64,000 nt of DNA from Halalkalicoccus tibetensis (GCF_037996645.1 NZ_JBBMXV010000007.1:32973-96972), one strand, 5' to 3'. Shown: positions 36,941 through 46,732, counted from the stretch's first letter. The notes: generated from the letters alone by a model not told the origin. Numbers and translations are program-made.

Positions 36941-38059
36941 ATGATTCCCCTCGTCCCGCTGCAGGCGACACTCACGCTGACGTTCGTCGCGTTGTTACTC
37001 CTGTTTCTCGCCATCGTCACCGTCTGGCAGATGGTCGAGATCGTCGACGCGACCGAGAAACGTGCCCTGACCGTCTTCGGCGAGTACCGCAAACTCCTCG
37101 AACCGGGCATCCACTTCATCCCGCCGTTCGTTTCGGCGACCCACCGCTTCGACATGCGGACCCAGACCCTCGACGTGCCGAGCCAGGAGGCGATCACGAT
37201 CGACAACTCGCCGGTGACCGCGGACGCCGTCGTCTACATCCGCGTGATGGACGCCAAACGCGCGTTCCTCGAGGTAGACGACTACAAGAAAGCCGTCTCG
37301 AACCTCGCTCAGACGACGCTACGGGCCGTCATTGGGGGTATGGAACTCGATGACACGCTCAGTCGACGCGAACAGATCAACGCACGGATCCGCGAGGAAC
37401 TCGACGAGCCGACCGACGAGTGGGGGATCCGCGTCGAGTCCGTCGAAGTCCGCGAGGTCACGCCGTCCCAGGGTGTGAAGGGTGCCATGGAGCAGCAGAC
37501 CTCCGCGGAGCGCAAGCGACGGGCGATGATCCTCGAGGCACAGGGCGAACGCCGTTCGGCCGTCGAGAAGGCGGAGGGTGATAAGCAGTCGAACATCATC
37601 CGCGCGCAGGGTGAAAAACAGAGCCAGATCCTCGAGGCTCAGGGTGATGCGGTCTCGACCGTTCTGAGAGCGAGATCCGCCGAATCGATGGGCGAGCGCG
37701 CCATCATCGAGAAGGGGATGGAGACCCTCGAATCGATCGGCCAGGGTGAGTCGAGCACGTTCATCATGCCCCAGGAGCTGACCTCGCTGGTCGGGCGCTA
37801 CGGCAAACACCTCACCGGCAGCGACACCAAACTCGACGAGGGCCAGCTCGATAGCCGTGACTTCGATGAGGAAACCCGTAAACTGCTTGGACTCGACGAC
37901 ATCGCCGACATGATCGCTGGGATCGAGGAGGAAGCACAACCGGACCTCGAGGCAATGGAACGGGAGGCAGACGCGATCAAGCAGGGCGAGGATGTCGACC
38001 CCGGATCCAATGCCGACGTCGAGGTGTCGGAAACCGAAGCCGAATACGAGATGGAGTAG
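36941..38059 (+). CDS. SPFH/band 7 membrane protein (stomatin-like)
   Basis: A 372-residue protein. One N-terminal membrane segment (about 6-30) precedes the SPFH domain (about 38-210, with EKRALTVFGEYRKLLEPGIHF and AVIGGMELDDTLSRREQINA). A long Glu/Ala/Gln-rich coiled coil (about 190-260, with AQGERRSAVEKAEGDKQSN) and an acidic C-terminal tail follow. Such proteins form oligomeric membrane scaffolds and often associate with proteases; no NfeD partner is seen here. It is strongly GC-rich, unlike the 4-20 kb island. Confidence 0.9.
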   Translation: MIPLVPLQATLTLTFVALLLLFLAIVTVWQMVEIVDATEKRALTVFGEYRKLLEPGIHFIPPFVSATHRFDMRTQTLDVPSQEAITIDNSPVTADAVVYIRVMDAKRAFLEVDDYKKAVSNLAQTTLRAVIGGMELDDTLSRREQINARIREELDEPTDEWGIRVESVEVREVTPSQGVKGAMEQQTSAERKRRAMILEAQGERRSAVEKAEGDKQSNIIRAQGEKQSQILEAQGDAVSTVLRARSAESMGERAIIEKGMETLESIGQGESSTFIMPQELTSLVGRYGKHLTGSDTKLDEGQLDSRDFDEETRKLLGLDDIADMIAGIEEEAQPDLEAMEREADAIKQGEDVDPGSNADVEVSETEAEYEME

Positions 38060-38254
38060 TGAGCGAGCGCCAGCGAGTGAGTATGCAAAGTCTTTGACTC
38101 TATGAATAGCTTTTTCGCATCTGCATTCGATCCTGAAGACGTCGAGTAGCCGGATTGCAGGATGCTCTTTTCACCGTTGAATATGAAGTTAGCAAAGATC
38201 CAGAAATACCCCGATTATTCGGTCGTGCCTGTGAGTAACGCACCCTACCCCTCC
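38060..38254. other. Short intergenic gap
   Basis: No gene recognised. Confidence 0.3.
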
Positions 38255-38650
38255 TCAGTATCGTTTAACGTCGAGACCGTCGACGTTCTGAAAGTGGCTA
38301 TCTCGAGTAACGAGCATCCCGCTTGCCTCGCGAACGGTCCCCGCGATTAAGACGTCCCCGAGGTTGATCTTCTGGCCGGACTGTTCGAGCTCGCCGTCGA
38401 TAAGTGCGGCTTCGCGAGCGGCGGACGGGGTGAGTGGAAGGTGATCAGCCCAATTTAGTTGCTCGATTAGATCGGCGACACCAGCCGCGCCGCGAAGACG
38501 AGCGCCAGCGCGGAGGACCTCAAAAAAGGCGACCGAGGGGATTCGATACTCTCGATCTGTATTCGCTTCGAGGAGCGCTTTCGCGTCCTCAGACGCCTCG
38601 TGCTCTTTGTCGAGATAATCGATCAGAAAGTTCGTGTCAGGACAGTACAC
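38255..38650 (-). CDS. vapC: PIN-domain toxin (VapC type)
   Basis: A 131-residue PIN ribonuclease. Acidic residues fit the active site: Asp4 in YCPDTNFLIDYLD, a Glu in FFEVLRAG, Asp near INLGDVLIAG and the terminal VTRDSHF. It probably cleaves tRNA or rRNA. Its first codons overlap by 14 bases with the end of the upstream winged-helix gene, so the two form one operon. Confidence 0.85.
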   Translation of the reverse strand: MYCPDTNFLIDYLDKEHEASEDAKALLEANTDREYRIPSVAFFEVLRAGARLRGAAGVADLIEQLNWADHLPLTPSAAREAALIDGELEQSGQKINLGDVLIAGTVREASGMLVTRDSHFQNVDGLDVKRY

Positions 38651-38987
38651 GTTCGTCCTCTCGCAGGTTCTCGTCTAGCTGCTCGCGCGTTTCGTCAACA
38701 GCTTCGCCAAGGCTGGTTCCCGTCCATGATCCATAGCCTTTCAGCAAGTCGCGGTCGGACTCGGTCGATGGGAGCCACCAAACCCGCGAGCGGCCACCGA
38801 CTTTCTTCGAGGCGACGTCGCCTCTCTCGGCGAGCTCGCGAAGTCTCTTGAGTGCGGTCGTTCGCGAACAGCCGAGCCGGTCGGCGATCTCGGGAGCGGT
38901 GAGCGGTTCGTTAGGATCGTTTCGCGAACGGAACTCCTCGAGAACGTCCTCGGGCGTTACCGTCGGTGATGGACCCGGCTTTGCCAT
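38637..38987 (-). CDS. Winged-helix antitoxin/regulator of VapC
   Basis: A 116-residue protein with HTH segment LTAPEIADRLGCSRTTALKRLRELAERGDV and wing SKKVGGRSRVWWLP. The helical tail (SDRDLLKGYGSWTGTSLGEA) may bind the toxin. Haloarchaeal PIN toxins often pair with such HTH proteins instead of RHH or AbrB antitoxins. Pairing is inferred from the overlap. Confidence 0.8.
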   Translation of the reverse strand: MAKPGPSPTVTPEDVLEEFRSRNDPNEPLTAPEIADRLGCSRTTALKRLRELAERGDVASKKVGGRSRVWWLPSTESDRDLLKGYGSWTGTSLGEAVDETREQLDENLREDERVLS

Positions 38988-39489
38988 ACGTATCTATACT
39001 ACCGAGAACACTATAACCCTTTGTACGTACGTCGGGATATGGTACCTACCGACCTGTTATGGCAGTAGACGTCGTTATTATCGTTTCTACGTAGATGTAG
39101 ATAGGAGTTAGGCCGTTTTTTGGGTGTATCGGAAACGGCGGGTGGGCTAAGGACACGTGAGACGATCTGTCTTGTCTAAGAGACCATTCCGGCGAACCTA
39201 CCAAAGTGGATAACAAAGCCGTCGTAACACTCACCGACCCCCTCAAAGCCAATTCTGATCGTGCTCCCTTCGAGGGGGTACCCAAGTGCGACAGCCGCTA
39301 TGAGGAGGCTATGCACTCCCCGCTCGAAACCGATCGGCAGCGACGTCAACTGAGAGCTCGTTAACGCGATCGGTGGTCGCGTGGTCGCCGTCACGATCGG
39401 TCTGCTCGGCGGCATCGGTCGGATTACGGAGTAGTGTGCTGGCACACTAGACCTTTTAAGCACTGTTTCGTATCGACCGAGACGAGTAG
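38988..39489. other. Gap upstream of decayed antitoxin
   Basis: About 500 bp. No gene recognised. A TATA-like CCTTTTAAGC lies at about 39452, upstream of the AbrB relic. Confidence 0.35.
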
Positions 39490-39732
39490 TGACCGAATCG
39501 ACGCCGAAAGTAAGGTATCGGGGAATCAGGCGAACATCCCCGCCCACATTCGATGCAAGCTTGGGATTGACGATGGTGACCAGCTTCGCTGGCGCCTTGG
39601 GATGACGGAAGTATCCGCGTTGAGGTTATCCAACAATAGACGGGTACGTTCGTCGAGTTCGAAGGTTACGACGGGACGAAGACGACCGATGTGAGCGCCG
39701 ATCACGATATCTGGGGTGTCGACCCCGAGTAA
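39490..39732 (+). pseudogene. AbrB-type antitoxin relic
   Basis: ESKVSGNQANIPAHIRCKLG and DDGDQLRWRL form the swapped-hairpin AbrB fold. A frameshift near 39600 leads to DDGSIRVEVIQQ, an in-frame TAG at about 39646 and TGTFVEFEGYDGTKTTDVSA ending DPE. It was an antitoxin; the toxin relic follows at once. Confidence 0.65.
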
Positions 39733-39882
39733 ATGCCCCGCGCACTCGTCGATACGACGGTTCTCTTTGCGGCAGCATACCGGCGAGATAGTTTGCAGGA
39801 TAATGCACTCCCAATCCTGCAGGGCATTGACGATGGAGCCCTTCCGGAGGCGGTCATCCTCGATTACATATATTTGCAATAG
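39733..39882 (+). pseudogene. Truncated PIN-domain toxin
   Basis: The start codon directly follows the antitoxin stop. MPRALVDTTVLFAAAYRRDS and LPEAVILDYI match the first 45 residues of a PIN protein, then the frame is lost. With the AbrB relic it is a dead toxin-antitoxin pair. Confidence 0.65.
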
Positions 39883-40042
39883 AGTGACTGTTCTCTGTGT
39901 TGGGATCTCGCCGATCACTTGTAGCCAACTAGAGCAAGAATCCCAGGTTTTGTGTAACAAGTACCGCTGTGAATGATACGAGATCAGTCTTGACGTTCTG
40001 AGCCAAAAAGCGAAGTAGCGTCAACGCTAACGTCAACGCAAT

Positions 40043-40291
40043 ATGGGTATTGCGGACAAGCAGATTCGAGTGAGTGAGACAGTGAAGCGAAAGATCGAAC
40101 GCCGACGACAGGAAGGTGAAAGTTACAACGACGTTCTTGAACGCATTCTCACCGAGGAGAACACTGGTGACTTCGAGGATGGATTCGGGCGGTGGTCCGA
40201 TGAGGAAGCTAAGAAGGTACGTGAACGACGTCAGAAAGCAAAGGAACGACGAAAGAGTCGAATGCGCGAACGGACTGGAGACACCGTATGA
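40043..40291 (+). CDS. vapB: VapB-type antitoxin
   Basis: An 82-residue protein: an N-terminal DNA-binding segment (KQIRVSETVKRKIERRRQEG, with ESYNDVLERIL) and a very basic tail that can wrap the toxin. It overlaps the toxin gene by four bases (ATGA). Two copies of GTCAACGC, 11 bp apart, lie just before its start (40020-40040) and may be an operator. Confidence 0.85.
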   Translation: MGIADKQIRVSETVKRKIERRRQEGESYNDVLERILTEENTGDFEDGFGRWSDEEAKKVRERRQKAKERRKSRMRERTGDTV

Positions 40292-40683
40292 AGGTTCTCG
40301 ATGCGACCTTTCTGATCGATTATCTCGACGGCTTTGAGGCGACTCGCCGCTTCTACGAGGAACACGGTGGTAATCAGACCCGCTGGATCGTCCCGGTCCC
40401 TGCGCTTGCAGAGGTCCTCGTCGGTGAGGGAAATCTTCTGAACGGAGATGTCAATGGTGCCCGTATGGATCTCGCCTGGGCCGACGTTCAGTCCATCGAT
40501 GAACAGACAGCCGTTACAGCAGGGCAGATCGCTGACGAGATCGCACCGGGCGGTCCATACTTAGACGGTCCCGACGCACTGATCACTGCGGTGGGACGCG
40601 AGCTCGATGCACCGGTGGTCTCCGGAGACGGCGATCTCACACACGCAGCGACGAAGCAAGTCATCGCGGTCGAAGAGTACTGA
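40288..40683 (+). CDS. vapC: VapC-type PIN toxin
   Basis: A 131-residue PIN protein with Asp4 (MKVLDATFLIDYL), Glu in ALAEVLVGEG, Asp in YLDGPDALITAVG and VSGDGDL. It is intact and coupled to the antitoxin, so an active toxin-antitoxin module is likely. The RNA target cannot be inferred. Confidence 0.9.
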   Translation: MKVLDATFLIDYLDGFEATRRFYEEHGGNQTRWIVPVPALAEVLVGEGNLLNGDVNGARMDLAWADVQSIDEQTAVTAGQIADEIAPGGPYLDGPDALITAVGRELDAPVVSGDGDLTHAATKQVIAVEEY

Positions 40684-40877
40684 CCATACACACTGCTATC
40701 CGGTATCTGCCTCCGAACACTGATCATACCGTGGTGTGATATGGTTCCGAAGGCAGAACCGACGAACCCGTTCCACTACTACTAAATCAGGAAGAAGCTG
40801 CTCGGAGTTGTAACTAGGACGGGACGGCTTACCCGGGGTGATTCTTGTGAGCTATGCGCCTTCCTGTTGTTCCGTTG

Positions 40878-41366
40878 TTAGGACATCACGCTCTCTGTAG
40901 GGGCCTGATCGTTTGCCCGATCACAACGATCGTGATACCGGTCGGGTGCCTCCTCGTCGACGACTACGAGCTTCTTGCCCCGACGTTTCGTCTGTTCGAC
41001 GTCGTCTTTCCCCAGCTTCTCGAGGAAATCCATGACACGGGCCACAGTTTGGGTGTGAGGCTTCGTTCCCTCGGCAGCAGTGATGACCTTCGCGATCGTC
41101 TGGCTATCGAGCACGAGCCCAGCAGGTGCCTTCTCGGCGTGGTCCTGCACGTCCCGAGCAATGAAGCGCGCTCGTTTCTGGTTGGTCGTGAGCTCGCGAT
41201 CGGCGACGTGCTCGGGGAGCGTACAGATCCGCTCAAGCGGAGTTGTGACGTCGTGTGACTCTGTCTTGTCCGTCTCCACTCCTGAAGCGCCGTTCTTGGA
41301 CGCGAGGTTCTCCACTTCGTCGAGTTGATTGTGGTTGGACGGTGTATTCTCTGTGCAAAGCATCAT
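40878..41366 (-). CDS. Haloarchaeal hypothetical protein
   Basis: A 162-residue protein with helical segments. The core LERICTLPEHVADRELTTNQ, AGLVLDSQTIAKVITAAEGT and TQTVARVMDFLEKLGKDDVEQ is well defined, and TVARVMDFL may be a winged-helix recognition helix. A basic KRRGKKLVVV strand follows. I recognise it as haloarchaea-like but cannot name the family. The start is uncertain. Confidence 0.6.
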   Translation of the reverse strand: MMLCTENTPSNHNQLDEVENLASKNGASGVETDKTESHDVTTPLERICTLPEHVADRELTTNQKRARFIARDVQDHAEKAPAGLVLDSQTIAKVITAAEGTKPHTQTVARVMDFLEKLGKDDVEQTKRRGKKLVVVDEEAPDRYHDRCDRANDQAPTESVMS

Positions 41367-41624
41367 CTACCCGATGCCGATGGTCCACCGATTGATCCCT
41401 ACTGACGGCAAGCTCGCCGATGAGGATCTCGCAGATTTTGTCTTCAACCAGATTTATCTCTCTCCAGTAACGGACTGCTAACTCTTCTCAGACTCCGCCC
41501 GCAGTAAACCGCCTACAAATTGCGTCTACCTTGTTCAACAATCCCTGCCGATTAGCCGTCTCGTTGCACAAGGCGTAGTTCGATTAATAGATGCTGGCCG
41601 ATACACCGTCACCTTCAGGTCGAC
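41367..41624. other. Gap with palindromic repeat copy C
   Basis: No gene recognised. Copy C of the dispersed element lies at 41529-41573. Confidence 0.35.
41529..41573. repeat. Dispersed palindromic element, copy C
   Basis: Arms CCTTGTTCAACA and CGTTGCACAAGG, 45 bp. One base in the left arm differs from the consensus. Confidence 0.7.
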
Positions 41625-42434
41625 TTACAGCGTACGACCACGATCCGGAGGTACCCCCTTTGGCGACTGGTGGCCCAAGAACATCTGAATCAGGTCCCGG
41701 ATAGAATCCCCATGCCCGAGCTCAGAGAACAGTGACCGATTCGAATCATAGCGAAGAAGCTCAGTCCTGATCCCCTCCTGCTCCGGTGGGTCCCACGGAT
41801 GCGGTCGATCAGCCGGGAGCTTCTCTCGGTAGTCCTCTTCCAAAAACGTCGTGACTGTTCGGGTTGCTATCTGACGAAGGTAGCTGAAATCAGTGTAGCG
41901 GGCACTATCTGCCTTCATCGTAGCGAGAACCAGGTCCTTTGTATCGAACCGTGTTGCGTCGAGTATCTGTGCGATTACCCATGGCCGGGCCCACTCATTC
42001 CCGTAGACGAGAGACAGGTTCGAAGGGTCCGACACAGGGATCTTGTTGAGAATGATACGTGGCGTTCCGTTCTGAAAGCCGATGATGAATGGATAACCAC
42101 GTAGATAGACGTCCTCGCGTTCTCGGTACATCTGGATCGGAGGAGCGCCGATCCACTGCTCATCAGTTGCAATGCCGCTCCATGCGTCTTGTGTGGTCAG
42201 AGAAGTTGAGACCTCCCCTCGAGCTTCAGTGAGTCGTCGCGAGGACTGTACTACCGCCTGGGGAAGAGTCTCGGGGATGGACTGATCGCTGGTGTACTCA
42301 TCAAACGCCTTTCGTTGGTGAAACTTTGCTTTGTGTAGCTGCACGGCCAGAATCGTTTGCACGTCATGGCTATCGATCTCATCAGCAGTCTTGATTTGGT
42401 TCCGGTACTGTTCTCGGAGTGGTTTATCTCCCAT
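41625..42434 (-). CDS. Hypothetical protein
   Basis: A 269-residue soluble protein; start MGDKPLREQYRNQIKTADEID is chosen over a Met three codons upstream. No domain recognised. It has a helical N-terminal half and a mixed C-terminal half (LRGYPFIIGFQNGTPRIILNK and later YLRQIATRTVTTFLEEDY). It could be a plasmid or phage gene, as its neighbours are toxin-antitoxin genes and relics. This is inference. Confidence 0.5.
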   Translation of the reverse strand: MGDKPLREQYRNQIKTADEIDSHDVQTILAVQLHKAKFHQRKAFDEYTSDQSIPETLPQAVVQSSRRLTEARGEVSTSLTTQDAWSGIATDEQWIGAPPIQMYREREDVYLRGYPFIIGFQNGTPRIILNKIPVSDPSNLSLVYGNEWARPWVIAQILDATRFDTKDLVLATMKADSARYTDFSYLRQIATRTVTTFLEEDYREKLPADRPHPWDPPEQEGIRTELLRYDSNRSLFSELGHGDSIRDLIQMFLGHQSPKGVPPDRGRTL

Positions 42435-42593
42435 AGTCCACACTTCTATTTGGAGTGGAATCAGATAGCGATTGCCGGAATCAACAACTCGATGCCGTCT
42501 GTTGAATTCGTTTTCTCATTTAAGTCCTGTTTATATAGTCGTGAACCGAGAATATCTATGCCCGTGGTACACGATTCTGTTTCTCTGGCGATT

Positions 42594-43127
42594 ATGATGA
42601 GAAATGACGAAATCAAACAATGGAGTGAGCAGTACGACGCAAACTACGACCCGGCCCTCAAAGAGATTGAGGAGACACTTACTACGACCCTCGGAGAACA
42701 GCACTACATAACACAGGAACAGCTCGAGAAGGTAATATAGTGGAAGCTAAATGCCCAACGCGGACGGCGAGATCGATACATCGAGGGGATGTACGAGGTT
42801 CCTGCAGAGTTCGTCCAGCGAATAAGCGAAGCAGCCTTTTTAGTCGACGACCCGAAGCTCCAGCTGAACACCCTCACATCGATCCCCGGTATCGGACCTG
42901 CGACCGCAACAGTCGTTCTCGCATTTCACGATCCGATGAACTACGCAGTCGGTGATCGATACATGATTGCAGCTCTCTTTGATGACGACCGAGCACTGCG
43001 GCTCTCTGACTACCCGCAACTCCTCACTGAGCTCCGTAAACGGAATCCAGGAGGGTTAGATCTTCGGACTGTCGAGAAGGCCTACTACCAGCAGTATCGA
43101 GAGAGACACGATATCGGCCGCTGGTGA
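42594..43127 (+). pseudogene. Helix-hairpin-helix protein split by a TAG codon
   Basis: Reading in one frame, residues 1-48 (MMRNDEIKQWSEQYDAN to EQLEKVI) and 50-177 (WKLNAQRGRRDRYIEGMYEV to RHDIGRW) form a continuous protein broken only by TAG at 42738-42740. The second part has the helix-hairpin-helix LTSIPGIGPATATVVLAF, as in DNA glycosylase-like and other DNA-binding folds. The likely ancestral codon was CAG. It is either a recent pseudogene or two separate products, the second from the Met at 42789. Confidence 0.6.
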
Positions 43128-43448
43128 GGAGCGTATCCATTGACTAGAACCAATAGAGGGTAGTCACTCCTCAAAGAGAGTCTACCTTGTGCAACACCTC
43201 GCATTCAAGGACGTGTTGTTGCACAAGGCCGACCAAGCCAAGAGATAGGAGTCCGTGCGCACAGCCATAGATGAAACAATCAGTAGCTCTGCTGAATTTT
43301 CAGAATGTGATATAAACGAGGTGCTGAATACAAGGATCCATTCATCGCAGAAGAGGTTCTTTCATCCCTGTCCGATAAAATACACATCAGAGAAACCACA
43401 GGCAAACAGCTATAATTGGTGTTTCCGTAGGACCAGTTCTAACGGGAC
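43128..43448. other. Gap with palindromic repeat copy D
   Basis: No gene recognised. Copy D of the dispersed element lies at 43185-43228. Confidence 0.35.
43185..43228. repeat. Dispersed palindromic element, copy D
   Basis: Arms CCTTGTGCAACA and TGTTGCACAAGG are a perfect 12-bp inverted repeat. The element is 44 bp long. Confidence 0.8.
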
Positions 43449-43593
43449 ATGACCAAAACGTGCGCGAACTGTGGAGACGATCTCCCGACCCATACCATAT
43501 TCATCTCTCAACAGAGGAGGTCGTGGAGATCGTGCTCTGTGAAGGATGTCGCCACAGATTCGACACCGCGAACTGGGTCGATACACTGATTTA
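43449..43593 (+). pseudogene. Zinc-ribbon protein relic
   Basis: MTKTCANCGDDLPTH is followed, after a frameshift near 43500, by HLSTEEVVEIVLCEGCRHRF and DTANWVDTLI. The two CxxC pairs suggest a small zinc ribbon. A more damaged copy of the same type may lie near 56319-56395. Confidence 0.5.
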
Positions 43594-43714
43594 ATCCCGG
43601 TTGACTGATCACGATAGCGTTCGTCGCTCAGAGTCGGAAGAGACGATTCGAAATACTACGTGGACGGCACTCCTGTTGCAACCCAGTCTGGTGACTTCCA
43701 GTAGCAACATGCTA

Positions 43715-44326
43715 TTAGTCGATCGCGTCCTCGTCGGTGAGGCGCTCAGAGATCACGCTTTTCAGATCGTCATCATTCACATTGATCTCAAAGATGAACT
43801 CCTCCTCATCACCGGTCGTGACTTGTTCGAGGTTGGCACTCACCAATTCATTGTCGAAATAATACGGTGAGATTTGGGTCATCACTTGGTCATAGACGGT
43901 CTCTTCGACTTTCCGGAGGGCTTTTCGTCCTGCCGTGTCGGCTGCCCGGGCGGCGTGTTCCATGGATTCGCCTGCTTTATCGGCTGGACTCTCGTCATCG
44001 TCTTCTTCCAATTCTTCCGAGGACTCGGTAAGCTTCTCCCCGGCAGTCTGAATGTCTTCGGTAGGTGATTCGTCGGCCTTCTCGCCTGTTCCCTCATCGA
44101 CGCTGGCCTGCTCAGCGGTTTTCTCGCTGATGGCGTCTTCAAGTTGATCGTGGGGCTTGGGACGCCACTCGTCCCACTCCGCAAACGCGTCGGGGTAGCT
44201 TGAATTCGGTTTGCCCGATGCCGTATGAGTCCCTGCATCCCGGAGCAAGCGCGTGATACACTCGCCGTGTTCGATGATGTCGGCCCATGTGCCGCGGACC
44301 TTGAATCCTGAGATACTCTCTTCCAT
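43715..44326 (-). CDS. DUF5828 family protein
   Basis: A 203-residue acidic haloarchaeal protein. The start MEESISGFKVRGTWADIIEH is the family hallmark. The middle (about 75-135) is an acidic, Ser/Glu-rich linker and the C-terminal part (about 140-203) reads VYDQVMTQISPYYFDNELVS and EEFIFEINVNDDDLKS. Function is unknown. The gene stands alone. Confidence 0.85.
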   Translation of the reverse strand: MEESISGFKVRGTWADIIEHGECITRLLRDAGTHTASGKPNSSYPDAFAEWDEWRPKPHDQLEDAISEKTAEQASVDEGTGEKADESPTEDIQTAGEKLTESSEELEEDDDESPADKAGESMEHAARAADTAGRKALRKVEETVYDQVMTQISPYYFDNELVSANLEQVTTGDEEEFIFEINVNDDDLKSVISERLTDEDAID

Positions 44327-45119
44327 CTCTCCGTCTGCGTATGTCTCCCAGAGGTTAATTTGTTACCACTTATCACACTGGTGTTCTATATTCTGAGAGG
44401 ATGTGAGTAGGGAGCGACCACACCATTATAAGCCTGCGAGCTGGAGTGAAAGGCTACGTTTTAGCCAATCCCATTGTCTGCATCGTAAGCATCCTGTTGT
44501 GTGCCATGAAGGCCAACTCGGCACCGCGTTGTTACTTGCACACCCTCTCGCTCGCCAGTACGATCTCTGTTCTGCGTGCAACATACATAACGGCCCCAAC
44601 AGGACCGGTAATATCCATCCCAGCATACTCCGGATTTTGCCCACAGGAACGAACCCCCAGTCAGTGTTTGCCTTGAGAAATGGAATGCCGTCCTTTCAGG
44701 GCGGGAAGATTGCAACCGGTGGGTCAGCAACTCCCGGGAAGTCCCGTCGAGAGATCTCACCGATCACAGCGTTGCGCTAGCATTTGGTGTCCACTCGTCT
44801 AAGTCTTGTTCTTCCCCTGACTAAACTCCCAGCTGTGGCTTACGGACTCTACTACGTCCTGAACTAAGCCAACAAGCGATCGTATCAAGTTCCAATAGCG
44901 GAGTGAGAATTTACTCGTTCAAACGGTTCTAGATCGGATTTCGATGGTACACCGTTGCTTTTGCAAGGGCCGATGTTCATGTAGGACGTGAGAATACTGG
45001 CTAAGAGAAACAATGGCATGTGACTGGAGAAATACGTATCGAGATAATTACTCTCACAGCCACAACTGCTCGCTATTATCAATTTTGGGCCAAAAAAGAA
45101 GACGCGAGATGAGAGCGAG
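44327..45119. other. Long gap with a possible solo hairpin
   Basis: 793 bp with no gene I can support. An imperfect hairpin at 44688-44708 (CCTTTCAGGGCGGG) resembles the end hairpins of the TnpB element at 52.3-53.8 kb and may be a leftover of a similar element. Confidence 0.3.
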
Positions 45120-46532
45120 ATGAATGTAATCGATACTGCTCTCAACGCTGACCGCGAGCATGGGACCTTTGTATACGTCGTTGCCTTCATCGCTGCACTC
45201 AATGGGTTACTGTTTGGCTTCGACATCGGCGTTATTTCCGGGGCATTGTTATACATCAACGAAACGTTCACTCTGACGCCGTTTCTCGAAGGCGTAGTCA
45301 CCAGCAGTATGCTCATCGGTGCGATGATCGGCGCGGCGATCGGGGGCCGATTATCCGACAGATACGGCCGGCGTTGGGTGACGTTTGGAGGCGCTGTTGT
45401 GTTCTTTGTCGGTTCGTTCGGTATGGCTCTCGCGCCGACGCTTGAGTGGCTTATCGCGTGGCGCGTGATCGAAGGTGTCGCCGTGGGCGTCGCGTCCATG
45501 GTCGGGCCTCTCTTGATCGCTGAGATGGCCCCTCCGGACATCCGAGGGGCACTCGGATTCCTTCAACAACTAATGATCACGCTCGGTATTCTACTGGCAT
45601 ATGTCACTAATTATCTGTTTGCTCCCGCATTCTTGGGGATCATCGGGTGGCGCTGGATGCTGCTATTCGGAGCTGTACCAGCGGCCGTTTTAGCAGCCGG
45701 AACATACTTTCTGCCCGAAACACCACGATGGCTTATCGAGAAGGGGCAAACTGAGGAGGCTCGTCGCGTCTTATCACGCATCCGGGCGAAGTCTGACGTC
45801 GATGATGAGCTCGATGAGATTCGCGAGATCAGCGAGATCGAATCGGAGGGGGGCTTGTCCGACCTCTTAGAACCATGGGTTCGCCCGGCGCTCATCGTCG
45901 GGGTCGGGCTGGCAATCATTCAGCAGTTCGCTGGGATCAATACGATCCTCTATTACGCACCGACGATCCTCACGAACATCGGATTTGGCGATATTGCGTC
46001 ACTTGTTGGAACAGTCGGAATCGGCATCGTCAACGTCCTCTTGACGTTTGTCGCTCTCCTATTAGTGGATCGTGTCGGACGACGACCGCTGTTGCTCGTC
46101 GGAACCGGTGGAATGGCCGTTATGTTGGGTATTCTCGGTCTCGGGTTCTTCCTACCCGGTCTCTCGGGGATCATCGGCTACATTACACTGGGAAGTATGG
46201 TCCTATACGTTGGGTTCTTCGCGATCAGCCTTGGGCCGGTGTTCTGGCTCATGATTTCGGAAATTTACCCGCTCCACATCCGTGGCACGGCGGAGGGCAC
46301 TGCTAGTGTCTTCAACTGGGGTGCGAACTTCACCGTCGCACTGACATTCCTCCCATTGGTCGACCGAATCGGCGAAGGCTACTCGTTCTGGATCCTCGGT
46401 GGCTTTTGTGTCCTGTCGTTCGTCTTCATCTACACGCGCGTCCCAGAGACGATGGATCGTTCGCTCGAGGAGATCGAAAACGATCTCCGCTCGAGCACTA
46501 TTGTTGGCGCTGACACGGATCCGTCTGATTGA
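45120..46532 (+). CDS. MFS sugar porter
   Basis: A 470-residue transporter with 12 hydrophobic segments. Sugar-porter motifs are clear: GGRLSDRYGRRW after segment 2, PETPRWLIEKG after segment 6, DRVGRRPLLL after segment 8 and PETMDRSLEEIE at the end. QQLMITLG and QQFAGINTILYYAP fit sugar binding. It probably imports a mono- or disaccharide by H+ symport. It is not adjacent to the GH9 gene, so any link is weak. Confidence 0.95.
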   Translation: MNVIDTALNADREHGTFVYVVAFIAALNGLLFGFDIGVISGALLYINETFTLTPFLEGVVTSSMLIGAMIGAAIGGRLSDRYGRRWVTFGGAVVFFVGSFGMALAPTLEWLIAWRVIEGVAVGVASMVGPLLIAEMAPPDIRGALGFLQQLMITLGILLAYVTNYLFAPAFLGIIGWRWMLLFGAVPAAVLAAGTYFLPETPRWLIEKGQTEEARRVLSRIRAKSDVDDELDEIREISEIESEGGLSDLLEPWVRPALIVGVGLAIIQQFAGINTILYYAPTILTNIGFGDIASLVGTVGIGIVNVLLTFVALLLVDRVGRRPLLLVGTGGMAVMLGILGLGFFLPGLSGIIGYITLGSMVLYVGFFAISLGPVFWLMISEIYPLHIRGTAEGTASVFNWGANFTVALTFLPLVDRIGEGYSFWILGGFCVLSFVFIYTRVPETMDRSLEEIENDLRSSTIVGADTDPSD

Positions 46533-46687
46533 ACATATTACGTCGGTGGAAAATGTAGGTCAGCACCTCTACAAAGATCTCGAGACCGACGAGACACTCT
46601 CGCTTGCTTTCGACATCAAGACCTTATTCCATCGAAAACACTCGGTAGACGTTGTTCCTGCTCCATACAGAATTATCTCCCAGCGTA

Positions 46688-46732
46688 CCTTGTGTAACAC
46701 GTCCCAATACTCAGCCAGCTCGTTGCACAAGG
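46688..46732. repeat. Dispersed palindromic element, copy E
   Basis: Arms CCTTGTGTAACA and CGTTGCACAAGG, 45 bp. Confidence 0.75.

Noticed and set aside
37319-37939. A 206-codon minus-strand frame
   Set aside because: Antisense to the SPFH gene, without family resemblance.
42738-42740. Pyrrolysine codon
   Set aside because: No pylT or pylS is visible here and a single C-to-T change explains the codon; only listed as a remote option.
44403-44780. A 125-codon plus-strand frame
   Set aside because: No coding signature or recognisable domain; likely chance in a decayed stretch.
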